DNA of 64,000 bases from Moringa oleifera (lineage: Eukaryota > Streptophyta > Magnoliopsida > Brassicales > Moringaceae): NCBI GenBank assembly GCA_021397835.1, contig JAJFZO010000165.1, positions 1,674,001-1,738,000 on the forward strand, in the 5' to 3' direction. How positions within the stretch are numbered: position 1 is the stretch's first letter; each line of letters starts with the position of its first letter. This document shows positions 44,805 through 57,136 of this stretch, in pieces. The notes beneath the pieces were generated by a model. It was not told the origin of the DNA, did no database searches, and saw only the letters and a program-made list of their open reading frames with translations. Both the position numbers and the translations under genes were made by a program.

Positions 44805-47456
44805 AACGGATCCAATTGACCTTGGTCAACTCTTCATCACATCTTTTAGTCTATTAGGTTATATGATATGAATTAATCTTTGATGATAGATTCCAATATA
44901 AAGGATCAAAAATACTGTACACAAAATTACGAGGCTTGGCAACCACCAATAGTTAGTGCTGCCTACATTATGAAAAATGAATGCTAAAAATATTGTGAAC
45001 AAAACTATTAATAATTATGACTAGTATTATAACTTACCTCAAGCTATAAGGAAATATCACTACTCCTCCATCACATAGATCTATCATTCTATTAACTAGG
45101 TGACGGGCTTGGGTGTCTATACTTATAGACATTCCATAAAACAATGTTAACGTATCAGCAAATACAAAATACTTCCCCAAGCCAAGTGCAGCTAAATCTA
45201 TATAAAGTTTACTGAAATAACAAAGAGTAAAAAAATATAAATATGATGTAGCCAAACAATAATAACAAAATAAAAATTGAAAAGATATATGTACATAATG
45301 TAAGCCTAAATAATGGTGACACTTAGCTCCTTCATGTGACAAAAATTGCATGATATCTTCTCGAGCCATAAATACATGTCCATCAGAAGCAAAGACTTTA
45401 GTAAAAGGTATGTGTATTGCTTCATTAAGTGCCATCACCTTATTCATATAATTATACATATTCTGCAATCTTGGTGGTAGCCCAATGGAAGATACTTGTT
45501 GCAATGATTGTGGTTTTGTCAATGTTGGTGCTCTCTTAACTGGCAACTTACCTTGTTGCTTTATAGTCAGTAAATGAAAAAATTTGCAAACTTAATTGAC
45601 ATTAATAGGATGACTTTATAAAATAAATTTACGAAAAACATTACCTCATGTGTACTAACAATGACCCAATATGGAGACCAAGCAACAACTGAACTGAGTG
45701 CAAAAAAAAAAAAAATTTGTTAATCCACGTGTGGGTTTGGGTGAGGCAATTGTGCATCACCATGAATAGCTATGTCCACTATCACCCGAACATCACAAAA
45801 AAATAATTGATGCCTATGGATCATCTGATTAGAAGTATGATCCATGAAGATAACCCCATTTGCCACTATGTAGTCTGGTGATTGGATGAACACATGGCAT
45901 GGCTCACACTACAATGATCCAAAAAAAGGAAGCTATGTTTGTAATATTATTAATATCATATATATTATGATTAACATGTAACATACTTTGTTGTTGTAAG
46001 GTGCCAGTGCAGGTATAGGTGCTGGTGGTGTGATTGGTACAGGTGATTAAGGTATTGGATATTTTTCTTCCTCTAATAATCTAGTAATATTATTGCTAGC
46101 TTTACTCGAACGAAATTGCATTGCAGATTTTTTTTACTAGACATCAGTTTCGTTCGCCACAATGTTTGTCAAAACTTCTTTATACTTTATGAATTGCCTC
46201 ATCATCTCTGCCAATTGCTATTGATCTAATTGCATACCTTGAACGACAGTCAACTTTTTGGGCTTCCTAAAATAAGATGTGATAGTTACCTCAAATCCTT
46301 GACCTCTAATGCGTCCGGGGTGCTCAAGTGTACCACAAGCTTTCGTTGGCACATCTTTTAGATCGAAGGTTGTAAATTTACCCTTGTGCTCTGTGTCATC
46401 AACTTATCCTACAATGTTATAATAAAATTAATCAATGAACATGAAATTTATTACTACAAATGCTATAAAAAAGCTGAATTACACTTATAATTCTTTTTCC
46501 ACATAATTGGCTTGCATCATTCATGTATTCTCCATTTTTATTTTATCATGAAGCCTTTCACAATAAGGCATATAATCAATTTGAGCATCGCTACCCAGTG
46601 TTTTTTTTTTTCACATAAAGAATGAACATGTTAGATTTTTAGAACATACCATCAAATGAATATATTATCAATTATAAATCTAATAAATGAAAAATAACTT
46701 ACAATTTCATTCTTCAGCCCTACAAATCCCTTTCTAAATAGACGATGGTTGTACACATTCTTCTTTCTTTTCTCTTTTGCTATTTGTCTCTTTTGCTATA
46801 AGATTAATACACGTCAACATTTGAAGAAAATTGTATAAACAAAAACTTTACTAACTATAAATGTATACCTGAAACTCTTCTGTCATACAAGAGTTCACAA
46901 AGTCGTGCCACACCCCAACATCTATGACATTGCTATATTTTTCAAGTGGAAATGATAGAAATTTCAAGTCATCAATGTGAGGGAATATGTGCATTAATGT
47001 AAGATTGGCCTTGAAGTTCCTCCATTAATTTGGAACATATTAAAGTACGTACCTCGTCATGCTTGCATTAATTAGTATCAGATGTCTCTTACAACGTATT
47101 ATAAAAAATTGGATTAGTACAAATCAAATTAATTAGCGATAAACAAATTAAAAAGCAATAGCGCATTGTATTTCATTTAACTTACCAATATTGTCTCCCA
47201 AATCTTATTTTTCATTTCATAGCTTACTGAGTGCCAATTTAGGATATTTATGGGCATGTATTATGTACCACCACCTCAATGTAGCTATTGAACTGGGTGC
47301 CATTCCTCCCAATTGGTTGACCTTTATCATTTACCTCGATCATGAGCGTAACGTTGGAAGCACTACTCTTAATTATCTTAGGCATACTAGTGATACATCT
47401 TTTTTTCAACCCTTGAGAGTCTTCACTTGAGTGTTCAAAAGGATCGATCAAATCCA
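44805..47456 (-). pseudogene. CACTA second ORF: Transposase_24 domain plus Ulp1-like protease
   Basis: From a likely ATG at 47456 (MDLIDPFEHSSED) the minus strand gives RCITSMPKIIKSSASNVTLM and EVNDKGQPIGRNGTQF (47250-47400), the core of the Ptta/En/Spm Transposase_24 domain, then IFPHIDDLKFLSFPLEKYS and WHDFVNS (about 46870-46990), HPGRIRGQGFEVTITSYF and the coiled-coil tail QLAEMMRQFIKYKEVL (46135-46330), and after introns LPPRLQNMYNYMNKVMALNE (45400-45500) and NRMIDLCDGGVVIFPYSLR (45040-45095) entering the Ulp1 fold, with DPLYWN at about 44885. The catalytic Cys exon is absent. Several stops and shifts are present. It likely acted as the DNA-binding/accessory protein of the element. Confidence 0.72.
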
Positions 47457-47598
47457 TAAAAAAAAAAAAAAAGGTTAGCATCATATATGCAAAACATGAT
47501 ATAACATGATAAAACCAAAAAAATAAAATAAAATTATAAAAGACACGATAACTTTGACACATGAGGCAATTGATCACTACCTTAAAAAATACTCAAAC

Positions 47599-50500
47599 CT
47601 ATAATCCTTCACCGTTGTCTCAAGCATATGCAAGATAATAGTCATCCATTTGGTTAAATAAATCAACAGGTGGCAAATTATTACAAAAAAATAGGTGCTC
47701 TACACTAATATTGTACAAATCATCATCTTCATCATAGTCTTTTGGAAGTGTTGACAATACTATAGACCATTTGGCATCAATTGGATCTTCAATGTAAAAT
47801 ACTTGTCTTGCTTATGAAGCTAATATAAATTGATCATTTCTATGTCCAATCCGATTGAGATCAACTAGCACAACCCTTAGATCATTAACTTTAACACCAC
47901 TATTATTCTCAAACCAATCACATATGAAAACTAAAACTCTAAAAGTTGTATAATCTAGTTCCCATATTTCTGGTATAACTCTATAGAATGACAAATCACT
48001 ATATATTGGATTTTTATCTTAGCACTAGAGATTTGCATGGTGTTGGCAACTAGAGTGACACCACTATTTTGATAGATCCTTGAGTTATCTCATTACTTTA
48101 TATAAAAGCGACAATTGTTGATGATATATCTAGGATACTTTATTACTGTGGATCGAGGAACATGGGCAATCCGTCGTAGTGTTAATGAGACACTATGATT
48201 GGATAATAAAAGTTCATTCTCAATCTGTATCATAATATATATTAGATGAACCATATTAGAAATAAATTTAATGTCTAGACAAGAATAAGTATTCTTACTC
48301 GTTTGCGTACCCAATTACTTGAGGTTCGATTTTGTTCATCATGTAACCATTTAAGTTGTTTTGACTTAATACAATTGTCGACCCTAATTGATTTAAATGC
48401 TTATTTCATATTAACAATAAATCATCAAACAATAATTCAAATATTATTTGATATCACAATGAACTATGAGTTGTAAAATTTAATTACCTTATATATGGTT
48501 GAAATTCGCTTATATTCATTAAAACATACAAGTGCGCTTGATGAAGGAAGACATTATCAGCTTTCTCAACAGTTCCACTAGTTAGAGCTTTTCCATTATA
48601 AGTTGAGTGACCAAATACATTCTTTCATGGAGGAATCCTAATAATATCCATACCAGATGAATAATCAACACAGAATTCTAATGCCTTTTCTACAATGTAA
48701 GACTCAGCGATACTACTTCAGGTCTATTACGATTTCGAACATAACCCTTTAACACTTTCATATATCTTTCAAATAGGTACATCCATCATAAATACACAAG
48801 ACTTCATAATTTTACTTCTTTGATAAGATGAACAATGAGGTTAACCATAATATCAAAGAAGCAGGGAGGAAAGTACTTCTCAAGCAAACAAAGTGTTGTC
48901 ATAAGTTTGTTTTGGATTCCATCTAACTTTGACACATCCACCACCTTTTGGCATAACAAATTGAAGAATATACAAAGTCTAATAAGAGCATATCTAACAT
49001 GTTTGGGTAACACACCTCGTAAAGCAATAGGTAAAAGTTGTTGCATTAGGATGTGACAATCATGCGACTTCAACCCATATAGTTTCAAGTTGTCCATGTA
49101 TACAAGAATTCTGATGTTTGAAGAATACCCATTTGGGGCCTTAATCTCACTGAGAACTTCATAAAATATATATATTTTTTTGTTCCTTAGATAAAGTATA
49201 ACATGTAGGCAGTGGAAATATACGATTACCACGAGCTTGTGGTTCTAATTCAAACCTTAACCCCATGTCTTTCAAATCCATTCTAGAAGCTAATCTATCT
49301 TTATATTTTTTAGGAATATCAAACAATGTTCCAAGAAGGCTGTCACGAACGTTCTTTTCAATGTGCATGACATCTAGAATATGTCTGATATGCATGGACT
49401 TCCAATATGGTAAGTCAAAGAAAATCGATATCTTTTTCCAACATTGTGCAACAACATCTTCTTTACCCATTGTACTCTGTTTCTTCGACTTTCCCCATGA
49501 ATTTACTAAGCATTGAACTTTGTGAAAGACTTCTTTATTGCTAAATGGTTGGGAAGCAGTTCTGACTTCTTGTTCACCATTGAAGGCCTTTTTCTGTCTA
49601 CGGTAAGAATGATGTCGTGGTAAGAATCTTTTACGTCTAACATATGACATCTTTTTACTATGTTTTAAGTGACTAGCCTGGGTATTCTCGGCACAAATAG
49701 GACAAGCATAATATCCTTTAATAGTACAACCAGACAAATTACCATATGCAAGAAAATCATTGATTGTCCATAACAAAACAACTTTCAAGTTAAATGACAG
49801 ATTGTGGTATGCATCATATACTTTTACACCTGTGTCCCATAATATTTTCAAGTCTTTTATAAATGGAGCCAAGTAGACATCGATATCATCACTAGGTTGT
49901 TTAGGACCTGATATTAATAACGTCAACATCATGAACTTTCTCTTCATTATTAACCATGGTGGTAAATTATAATTCACCATAATCACCGGCCAACAATTAT
50001 ATCGATTACTCAATGTACTGTGTGGATTGATCCCATCTGCTGATATAGAAAGCCTTAAGTTTCTTGGCTCTTAAGTAAACTCCAACCACATGTAGTCAAC
50101 CAATAATTTCTATGATGGTGTATCCGATGGGTGCCTCAACTGACCACCAATTTCCCTTTTATTCAAATGCCGTGTAAGGTTGTTTTGATATTTTAGAACT
50201 TTTAAACATTCTTCTAAATCTTGATATTGGTGGAAAATACCACAACACCTTAGTAGGCACACCAATCTTTATGTTGTTACCATTTTTCATTGCTTTCCAT
50301 CTTGAAAGTCCACAAGTTGGACATTGGATGTCATCTTGGAACTCCTTCTAATATAATATGCAATCAATTGGACAGGCATGAATCTTTTGATACTCCATGC
50401 CTAATGTATTCAATGTTTTCTTGGCATCATACATGGATGTAGGCATTTCATTATTATCAAGCAATATTTTGGCAATCGAATTTAAAAGATCACTAAAGCT

Positions 50501-50976
50501 TTAATTGGACCAACCATATTTCGCCTTTAAATTGTACAATTTAACTAAAGCACATAATTTAGTAAACTTTGTTGATCCAGAATACAGATGTTTCTCAGCA
50601 TCACAAAGTAATATGTCAAAGTAGTTAAGATTACTATCATACTCTGCAAATGCCTCTTGTACCATTTCTACAGTGTTATCAAGTTCTTCGATGTGTTCCA
50701 CCTCCCTAACAACTTTAGCATTCTCACTAGTAGAAGACCCAACAATACTAATTTCTCCATGCCATATCCAATTTTGATAGCTACTAGCAACTCCATATAC
50801 ATATAAATGATTCCATATCTCACATGGAGTATGACACTTCATATTACCATATTTAATTCATGGACACCGAACTAATTCAGGGTTATCGCTATTCTGAATA
50901 ATGTAATCCAAAAAGTTATTCACCCCTACATCATATGGCTCTGATCTTCTACCAGCAAACATCTCAGTTTTATCCA
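47599..50976 (-). pseudogene. TNP2-type CACTA transposase
   Basis: ATG at 50976 (MDKTEMFAGRRSEPY) begins a Transpos_assoc domain (FLDYIIQNSDNPELV, EIWNHLYVYGVASSYQNWIW). YDAKKTLNTLGMEYQKIHAC with ..CPTCG..R follows at 50280-50460. Transposase_21 (about 49150-50040) has LPPWLIMKRKFMMLTLLISG, PSDDIDVYLAPFIKDL and HILDVMHIEKNVRDSLLGTL, carrying the second Asp and the final Glu of the predicted DDE triad, and the zinc-like CxxC of CPICAEN. DUF4218 (SEIKAPNGYSSNIR, HDCHILMQQLLPIALRGVL) lies at 48810-49160 and DUF4216 (WELDYTTFRVLVFICDW, VLVDLNRIGHRNDQFILAS) at 47812-47990. Stops and shifts (for example CP*IKYG near 50860) make it a pseudogene. The intact enzyme cuts and pastes CACTA ends in the nucleus. 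Confidence 0.9.
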
Positions 50977-52081
50977 TTCTGAAATTTAAATAACATTTAA
51001 TTATTTAATTTTCAAGCATCTAATATATTAAGTAAAATTTAAATAAATGATTAATAATTAATTAATTAATTAATATTAAAAGTTAATATTTACTTAACAG
51101 CTAATTTATTACTATAAAAGCATCTAATTAACTAGCTAGTAAATTTATTAAATTTTAAATAACATTTAATTATTTACTTTACAAGTATCGAATTCATTAA
51201 GTAAAATATAAATACATAATTAATAACTATTTAATTAATTAAGATATAGTCAATATTTAATTAACATCTAATTAATTACTATATAAGCAATTAACTAGCT
51301 AGTAACCTAATTAATATTTAAATAACATGTAATAACATGTAATTTTTTATTTCACAAGCATCTAATTTATTAATATTAGCTAAATAAATAATTAATAGTT
51401 AATTAGTTAATTAATACATAGTAAATTAATTATCATCTAATTAGTTACTACATAAACATCTAACTAGCTAGTAACTTAATGATTAAAATTTAAATAACAT
51501 TTAATGATTTATTTTACAAACATCTAATTAATTAATTATCTATTTAAAATTAAACTAATTATATGAATTAAGTTAACTACAAAATCGATATAATTAAATT
51601 TGACAAAATATACTAATTAATCTTACTTAAAAAAATTAATTCAAACATAAATTCATCTACACTTAATATATAATTAATTTATCAAAATATAAATTTATCT
51701 AATTAACATCTAATAAATTTATCAATTAATCTAAAAATATTAATAATTTTCAAATAATAAATGCATCAATGTATACCCATTCATGTCAAATATATTCATC
51801 GAAATATACATACAAAAATAAAACCCAAATTTTATCAATTAATAGAAATTCACCAAACACACTTGACAAAGAATTTCTCAAAATAATATACATTCTCAAT
51901 ACATTTTTTAAAGAAAAATTAACCAAATTGAATCAAAATTATGAAACATAAATTTCATAAAAAAATTTTGAATCTATACCGAAATACTTACATATGTTTG
52001 AATGCCAAAGATGAACGAATGGAGGGAGAGGGTGTGGTTGCCCTTGTAAAGATTGAGACAAGTGAGAGAGAAAGGAGCAAG
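50977..52081. other. Very AT-rich upstream region of TNP2
   Basis: Dominated by ATTTAATTATTTAATT and CATCTAATTAATTA words with degenerate internal repetition; no coding. It probably contains the promoter and first intron of the transposase gene, which cannot be delimited. Confidence 0.5.
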
Positions 52082-52360
52082 GAGAGAGGTAGTGCTGCTG
52101 CCAGTAGTTGGCCTAGCTACTTCTAGACGTAGAGTAAAGAGGAAAAGGTTAGAAGAGAGGCAGTACCACTGTCATGCCAACAGCTGGTCTAGCTGCTTTT
52201 GGACAGAGACCAAAGAGAGGGCCGTAGAGAAGTAGTACGACTGCCAGTAGCTAGCCTAACTGCTTTTGGACAAAAAGCAAAGAGGAGAAGGGCCGGAGAG
52301 AGGCAGTGCGACTGTCAACAGCTGGTTTAGCCGCTTTTGGACAGAGAGTAAAGAGGAGAA
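52082..52360 (+). repeat. About 70-bp tandem repeat, four copies
   Basis: Unit GAGAGGCAGTRCGACTGYCA..CAGCTGGTYTAGCTGCTTTT GGACAGAGAGYAAAGAGGAGAAGG, degenerate, GC-richer than the flanks. A single related unit lies at about 40935-40990 in the 37517 element, tying the two elements together. Confidence 0.75.
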
Positions 52361-52445
52361 TGATAACTTAGAGAGTAAAAATTGCACGTGAGGCTCCTGA
52401 CAAGCTCTAGAGATGAACTTAGGATCCGTAGCTTAAAGTAAGATG

Positions 52446-52590
52446 GGATAGCCTTTAATATTAGTTTTGAAAGAACTGGCATTAAAAGCCATAGACTTTA
52501 ATGCCAATTTTGGCATAAGTGACGTTGAAGGGTAGAGACTTTAACGGTAATTCTTCCAAAACTAGCGTTGAAAGCCATAGCTATTGGGAA
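52446..52590. repeat. Internal hairpin spacer
   Basis: Words of the form CTTTAATRYYARTTYTGAAAGAACTGGCATTAAAAGCC and TTTAACGGTAATTCT..ACTAGCGTTGAAAGCC are inverted repeats of the same type as those at 41066 and 42578. Confidence 0.65.
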
Positions 52591-52599
52591 AATAATGGT

Positions 52600-53300
52600 T
52601 CATTATCTATATCACAGGAGTGGATGCACTTGGAAGGGTCCTTTATCTGAGTGCACAATGCATTGTTCTGGGTGTACTTTTAGAAATTCAAGTGTACGTG
52701 CAGCCACTTGATGCACTTTGTCGAAGCTTAAGTGTACATGTAGCCACTAGCTCCGTAACCTTAATTGTCAGTGCAGCCTCAATGACCGGTGCAACCTTAA
52801 GTTTTACCCTAATCCAAATTGCAACCCTTTGGATAGCCTTAGTAACATCCTCTCATCCCAGCACCTGTGGTTTCTCAATCTCAAAATCAGGTACAAGTAA
52901 ACCCACACCCTGAGGCTTAACATACAGTGCTACCACATTCTCAAGTTCTTTTGCAGACTCATGCACCATCCCAAGGTCCTCCTCACCTTCAAACTTATCG
53001 AATCAACCTTTTCCCCAACACATGCAGATGCCTCAGTATCAATATACTAATGCTCAGATGAAACATCTACAGACTCACTTTCAATAGTTGGCTTTTTCTC
53101 AGCTTCACCCTCAGCATCATCCCACTTCTCAAACTCAAGCTCTACTGCTACCGCATGTTTAACTTCATTCTCAACCTAATCCTTTGCACCCTAACCAGCC
53201 GCTGAATCCTAATGTACAATATCAGACATAGTAATCATCAAGGCATGCACGCAGTGACAGGCCATCTAAGTTATCCATTTCATCTTCATACTTAACAACG
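52600..53300 (-). pseudogene. Captured acidic protein fragment, unidentified
   Basis: Minus strand between about 53200 and 53000 reads VENEVKHAVAVELEFEKWDD, AEGEAEKKPTIESESVDVSS and DTEASACVGEKVDSIS, an acidic Glu/Val/Ser-rich sequence with two stops. From 52600 to 52980 the strand carries GGTT(A/G)C-type Leu/Gly repeats (AAGGTTGCACCGGT, AAGGTTACGGAGCTAG) without a clear frame. It could be part of a low-complexity acidic domain; no family was recognised. Codon use is host-like. Confidence 0.4.
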
Positions 53301-53329
53301 ACTTGGCAAGAGGCTAGTAATGCCTCTGT

Positions 53330-53668
53330 CATGCTAAGATCCCATAAGAGCAATGCTTTTAGCTTTGGTTGTAGCAGTTGCTACCGTGGTTGCTGCTGTA
53401 GCAGATGCAGCAGAATTAAGAGTTGATGGAGGAACTAGATAGGACTTTAAGCTACTCTATGGTGCAACTATCTATTGATGATGCTGCTGTTGTTATTATT
53501 GAGAATTGACTTGTCCAAGTAGAGCCTTCATTTGAGTAACTGTGAGTGTCTCATGTTCAAGCAAAGCACTAGCAAGTGCATGGAGTTCCTCATTATGAAG
53601 GGTGATAATATATAGTTTTTGCATTGTTATAAGTCTTTGTAAAAAATGCTTTACTTCTTTCTCAACAT
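53330..53668 (-). pseudogene. Captured FtsH (AAA metalloprotease) C-terminal fragment
   Basis: Minus strand encodes VEKEVKHFLQRLITMQKLYI, HNEELHALASALLEHETLTV, TQMKALLGQVNSQ, stop, then a Gln/His run and VPPSTLNSAASATAATTVAT leading into TKAKSIALMGS. This is the end of the peptidase M41 domain and the Gln- and Ala-rich tail of plant mitochondrial FTSH4-type i-AAA proteases (typical HNKELHALANALLE-type helix followed by a poly-Gln, Pro-Ser and poly-Ala tail). The ATPase and HExxH sites are not present. In the organelle the protein degrades unassembled membrane proteins. The fragment lies between two hairpin spacers of the CACTA element, as in the 37517 element. Confidence 0.82.
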
Positions 53669-53754
53669 GGATGGCTATAAGGGCATGCCCACCCCTGTGG
53701 AAAGTTGTAAGCCTGTGTGGCTCATCACATATGGCAGCTGTAATCCCAGTCCTA

Positions 53755-53935
53755 TTTTGACCTTCAACGTCAATTCTTTAAGAACTGGCATTAAAGGCTC
53801 CAGTAATGGGTCTTTTAATGCAAGTTCTTACTTAACTGACGTGAAAGACTAATTTTTAACATCACTTTATTATTAAATGATGTTAAAGACCTCATTTTTT
53901 AATGATAGTTTTGGAAGAACTGGTGTTGAAATAAC
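53755..53935. repeat. Right hairpin array of the transposase-bearing CACTA
   Basis: CCTTCAACGTCAATTCTTTAAGAACTGGCATTAAAGG, TTTTAATGCAAGTTCTTACTTAACTGACGTGAAAG, TTTTTAACATCA..TGATGTTAAAGA and TTTTTAATGATAGTTTTGGAAGAACTGGTGTTGAAA follow one another. The expected CACTACTA terminus is not found after the last hairpin. Confidence 0.7.
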
Positions 53936-54130
53936 ATTCTATACATCTAAAAAAAACATAAATAATGTTCTATATTACTAACAAATAAGAACATCTATTT
54001 TGTAGAGTTATGGGGAATCATTATTAATTATATTTGATTGCTTTTTATTTGTGGCTATATTAGGATCTAGTGGAGAAATGAAAATGTTTACATAGAGTCT
54101 CTTTTCATGAGGAAACCATACGTCATTCTA

Positions 54131-55648
54131 GTATGGAACCTTCTTTGGAGCAACAAAGACAACCACAATCTAATGTTGAACCTTCTATTGAAGAACATTG
54201 CAGCACATTCGTAGCTAAAGAGTGATGCAATACATCAAATAAAAATTAATTAGTATTAAGTGATCAAATAATTTTCTATTACATACGTCATTTCCGTTAA
54301 AAAATCAATTATGTTTTCATTTTCGTATTCTTCAAAGAAAAGGAAAAAAAAAAGGGCTTACATTACTAGCACACATTTGGAATCAACCTAAAGAAAAAGG
54401 TAATTATGTAGTTTGATGATAAAGGATAAGCAATCAAAGATAAAGGACGTGTACTTGCTAGTTTCTTAGGCAATTTGGCAAGAAATCCAAATAGAATTCT
54501 TTTTCATATTGACAATTGGAAAATGTTCCCAAAGAAAGATAAAGAGAACTTGTTGACATTAGTGAAGGAAAACAGGCATTAAAATCTAAATATTATTTGT
54601 TGTCTTGGAATTTAATTAAATAGGTAAAATATGTTGTGCATTTGTTGATTTATTTTGTATACTTTAATGTAGTGAAAAATTTTAATATTCCAAAGAGGTG
54701 AAAAATGGGTGTTGCATCACTTGGAAAGAAGTGGAAGGATTACAAGGGTGAGAAGAAAACTAAATTTTTTTAAGAACTCTTAAACCCTAGACTTGCATAA
54801 GTGGACCATCCTAGTTTCATTTTTGCATTTAGAGAAAAATAAGGTGATTGATTGAATTAAAAAAATAAAATAATATTCATGTGACAATATGATAATAATG
54901 ATTATCATAATATTGGAAATATCGCACAACGAGAAAAAAATTGAACGAATTTAAAGATGGCACATATCAGGGGATCTAAAAGCATTGCATGCTTGATGAG
55001 TAAAAAAGTAAGATATGTTTTTTTATAAGTTGGTCTAATAACAAATCATTTGAAATGTATTTGATAATAATTGCAACATTATATGTATTGATTTAACAAG
55101 CAAAAGATAGACAAGAGCCATCATGACAACATATATTCAGAGACACTTACAACGAACACAAAAATAAAAGACCACTCAATGAGGTATCTACTCGTGTAAT
55201 GGTAAATTTATATAAACCCTCAAAATGCATTGCTATACCAAGTTCTTGGTTTTTCAACATAATTTTCTTTAAATATTAAAAAAAGTATATATTAACAATA
55301 TTTTTTATATATTATATTGGGCATAAGATTTAATGAAAGATAAGTTAAGTCAATGTGGATGTTCAAATGAGCAATTAAAAGAACCAATAGCTTGGAAAAA
55401 TGGTATATATTCACAAGTAACGGGACCAATTTAAAAGAAATGGTCATATGCATGAATTATTAGAATTGGTCCAATGTTGACTATATTATTCTCTTGCACG
55501 AGAAAAAGTGTCATGAGATAGTTCATAAGTTGAAAAATGACTTGAAGATGATGAAGGAAAATAAAAAACATTTGGAAGTTGAGCTTGCTATGATAGGATC
55601 ATTGTTAATAGGAAGGTTTTCTCAAACAATAAATATTAAACCTAATAG
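54131..55648 (+). pseudogene. Tandem unit 1: Transposase_24-type accessory gene remnant
   Basis: Unit starts at GGAACCTTCTTTGGAGCAAC. The plus strand reads LTLLAHIWNQPKEKG, GRVLASFLGNLARNPNRI and HIDNWKMFPKKDKENLLTLV (54360-54570), then LGKKWKDYKGEKKTK (about 54720), a RWHISGDLKAL/RGSK segment (about 54955) and a coiled coil with KMMKENKKHLEVELAMI (about 55540-55600). This matches the W..P.G..I.V..ND.GQP.G....LLGSFLGTLARN..H..I...W....K..LL..V layout of plant Ptta/En/Spm proteins. Stops and possible introns interrupt it. It is a different lineage from the domain at 47.3 kb. Confidence 0.65.
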
Positions 55649-57136
55649 TACGGAACCTTCTTTGGAGCAATAAAGTTAACTGCAATCTAATGCTAAACCT
55701 TCTATTCAAGAACATTACAGAACAATCATAGCTGGAGAGTCATGCTAGACATCTAGTAAAAATTATTTAGTATTGATTGATCAAACCATTTTCTATTACA
55801 TAACTCATTTCCTTTAAAAAATCAATTATGTTTTCATTTTTCATATTCTTCGAATGAAAGGAAAAAAAGAGGGCTTACATTACTAGCACACATTTGGAAT
55901 CAACCTAAAGAAAAAAGGTGATTGTGTAGTTTGATGATAAAGGATAAGCTATCAAAGATGAAGGACGTGTAGTTGCTAGTTTCTTAGGCAATTTGGCAAG
56001 AAATCCAAATATAACTCTTTCTCATATTGATGATTGGATCAAAGAAAGACAAAGAGAAGTTGTTAATATTGGTGAAGGTAAACAGGCGTTAAAATCTAAA
56101 TATTATTTTTTGTCCTAGAATTTATTTAAATAGGCAAGATATGTTGTGCATTTGTTGATTTTCTTGTATACTTCAATGTAGTCAAAATTTTTAATATTCC
56201 AAAGAGGTGAAAAGTGGGTGTTGGATCACTTGGAAAGAAGTGGAAGGATTACAAGTGTGAGAAGAAAAAAAAATCTTTTAAGAGATTCAAAAATAAGAAC
56301 TCTTAAACAATAGACTTGCACAAGTGGACCATCCTAGTTTCATTTTTGTATTTAGAGAAAACTAAGATGGTAGTTGAATTAAAAAAATAAAATTATTTTA
56401 ATGTCATAATATGATATTAATGATTGTTATAATATTAAAAATATTGCACAACGAGAAAAAAATTGGATGAATTTAAAGATGGTACATATCGGGGGATTCG
56501 AAAGCATTGCATGCTGGATGACTGAAAAGGTAACATATGCTTTTTTGTAAGTTAGTCTAATAATAAATCATTTAAAATGTATTCGATAATAATTGCAACA
56601 TTATATGTATCGATTTAAAAGCAAAAGACCAAAGAGAGCCATCATGGGCAAATATATTCAGAGATACTCATAAGGAACGCAAAAATAAAAGACCACTCAA
56701 TGAGGTGTCTGCTCCTAAAAATGCATTTTTATACCAAGTTCTTAATGTTTAAATATAATTTTCTTTAAATATTAAAAGATATATATATCAACAATTTTTT
56801 TATATATTATATTGAGCATAAGATTTAATGAAAGATAAGATAAGTCAATGTGAATGTTCAATAAGCAATTGAAAGAACCAATAGCTTGGAAAAATGGTAT
56901 ATATTCACAAGTGATAGGACCAAATTAAAAGAAATGGTCTTATGCATGAATTATTAGAATTAGTCCAATATTGACTACATCATTCTCTTTCAAGAGAAAA
57001 AGTGTCATGAGACAGTTTATCAGTTGGAAAATGACTTAAAGATGATGAAAGAAAATAAAAAACATTTGGAAGTTAAGCTTGCGTGATAAAATCATTATTA
57101 ACCGAAAGGTTTTCTGAAACAATAAATATTAAAGCT
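55649..57136 (+). pseudogene. Tandem unit 2 of the Transposase_24-type remnant
   Basis: Same order as unit 1: GRVVASFLGNLARNPNITL and HIDDW (about 55960-56035), LGKKWKDYKCEKKK, GGFESIACWM-like (about 56500), and coiled coil ENDLKMMKENKKHLEVKL (about 57025-57080). About 1,488 bases long. Differences from units 1 and 3 are scattered substitutions and small indels. Confidence 0.65.

Larger units (their letters stand above)
44800..53935 (-). mobile_element. Transposase-bearing CACTA element, both termini missing
   Basis: Holds a TNP2 gene, a Transposase_24/Ulp1 second gene, an upstream 70-bp tandem repeat, hairpin spacers of the same sequence type as the 37517 element and a captured FtsH fragment. 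Transcription is right to left. No CACTA terminus was found at either side, so limits are approximate: the left is where Ulp1 homology stops and the right where the last hairpin stops before the tandem triplication. Confidence 0.75.

Noticed and set aside
53646..53852. A 68-codon plus-strand frame
   Set aside because: Antisense to the FtsH fragment and then into the hairpin array.
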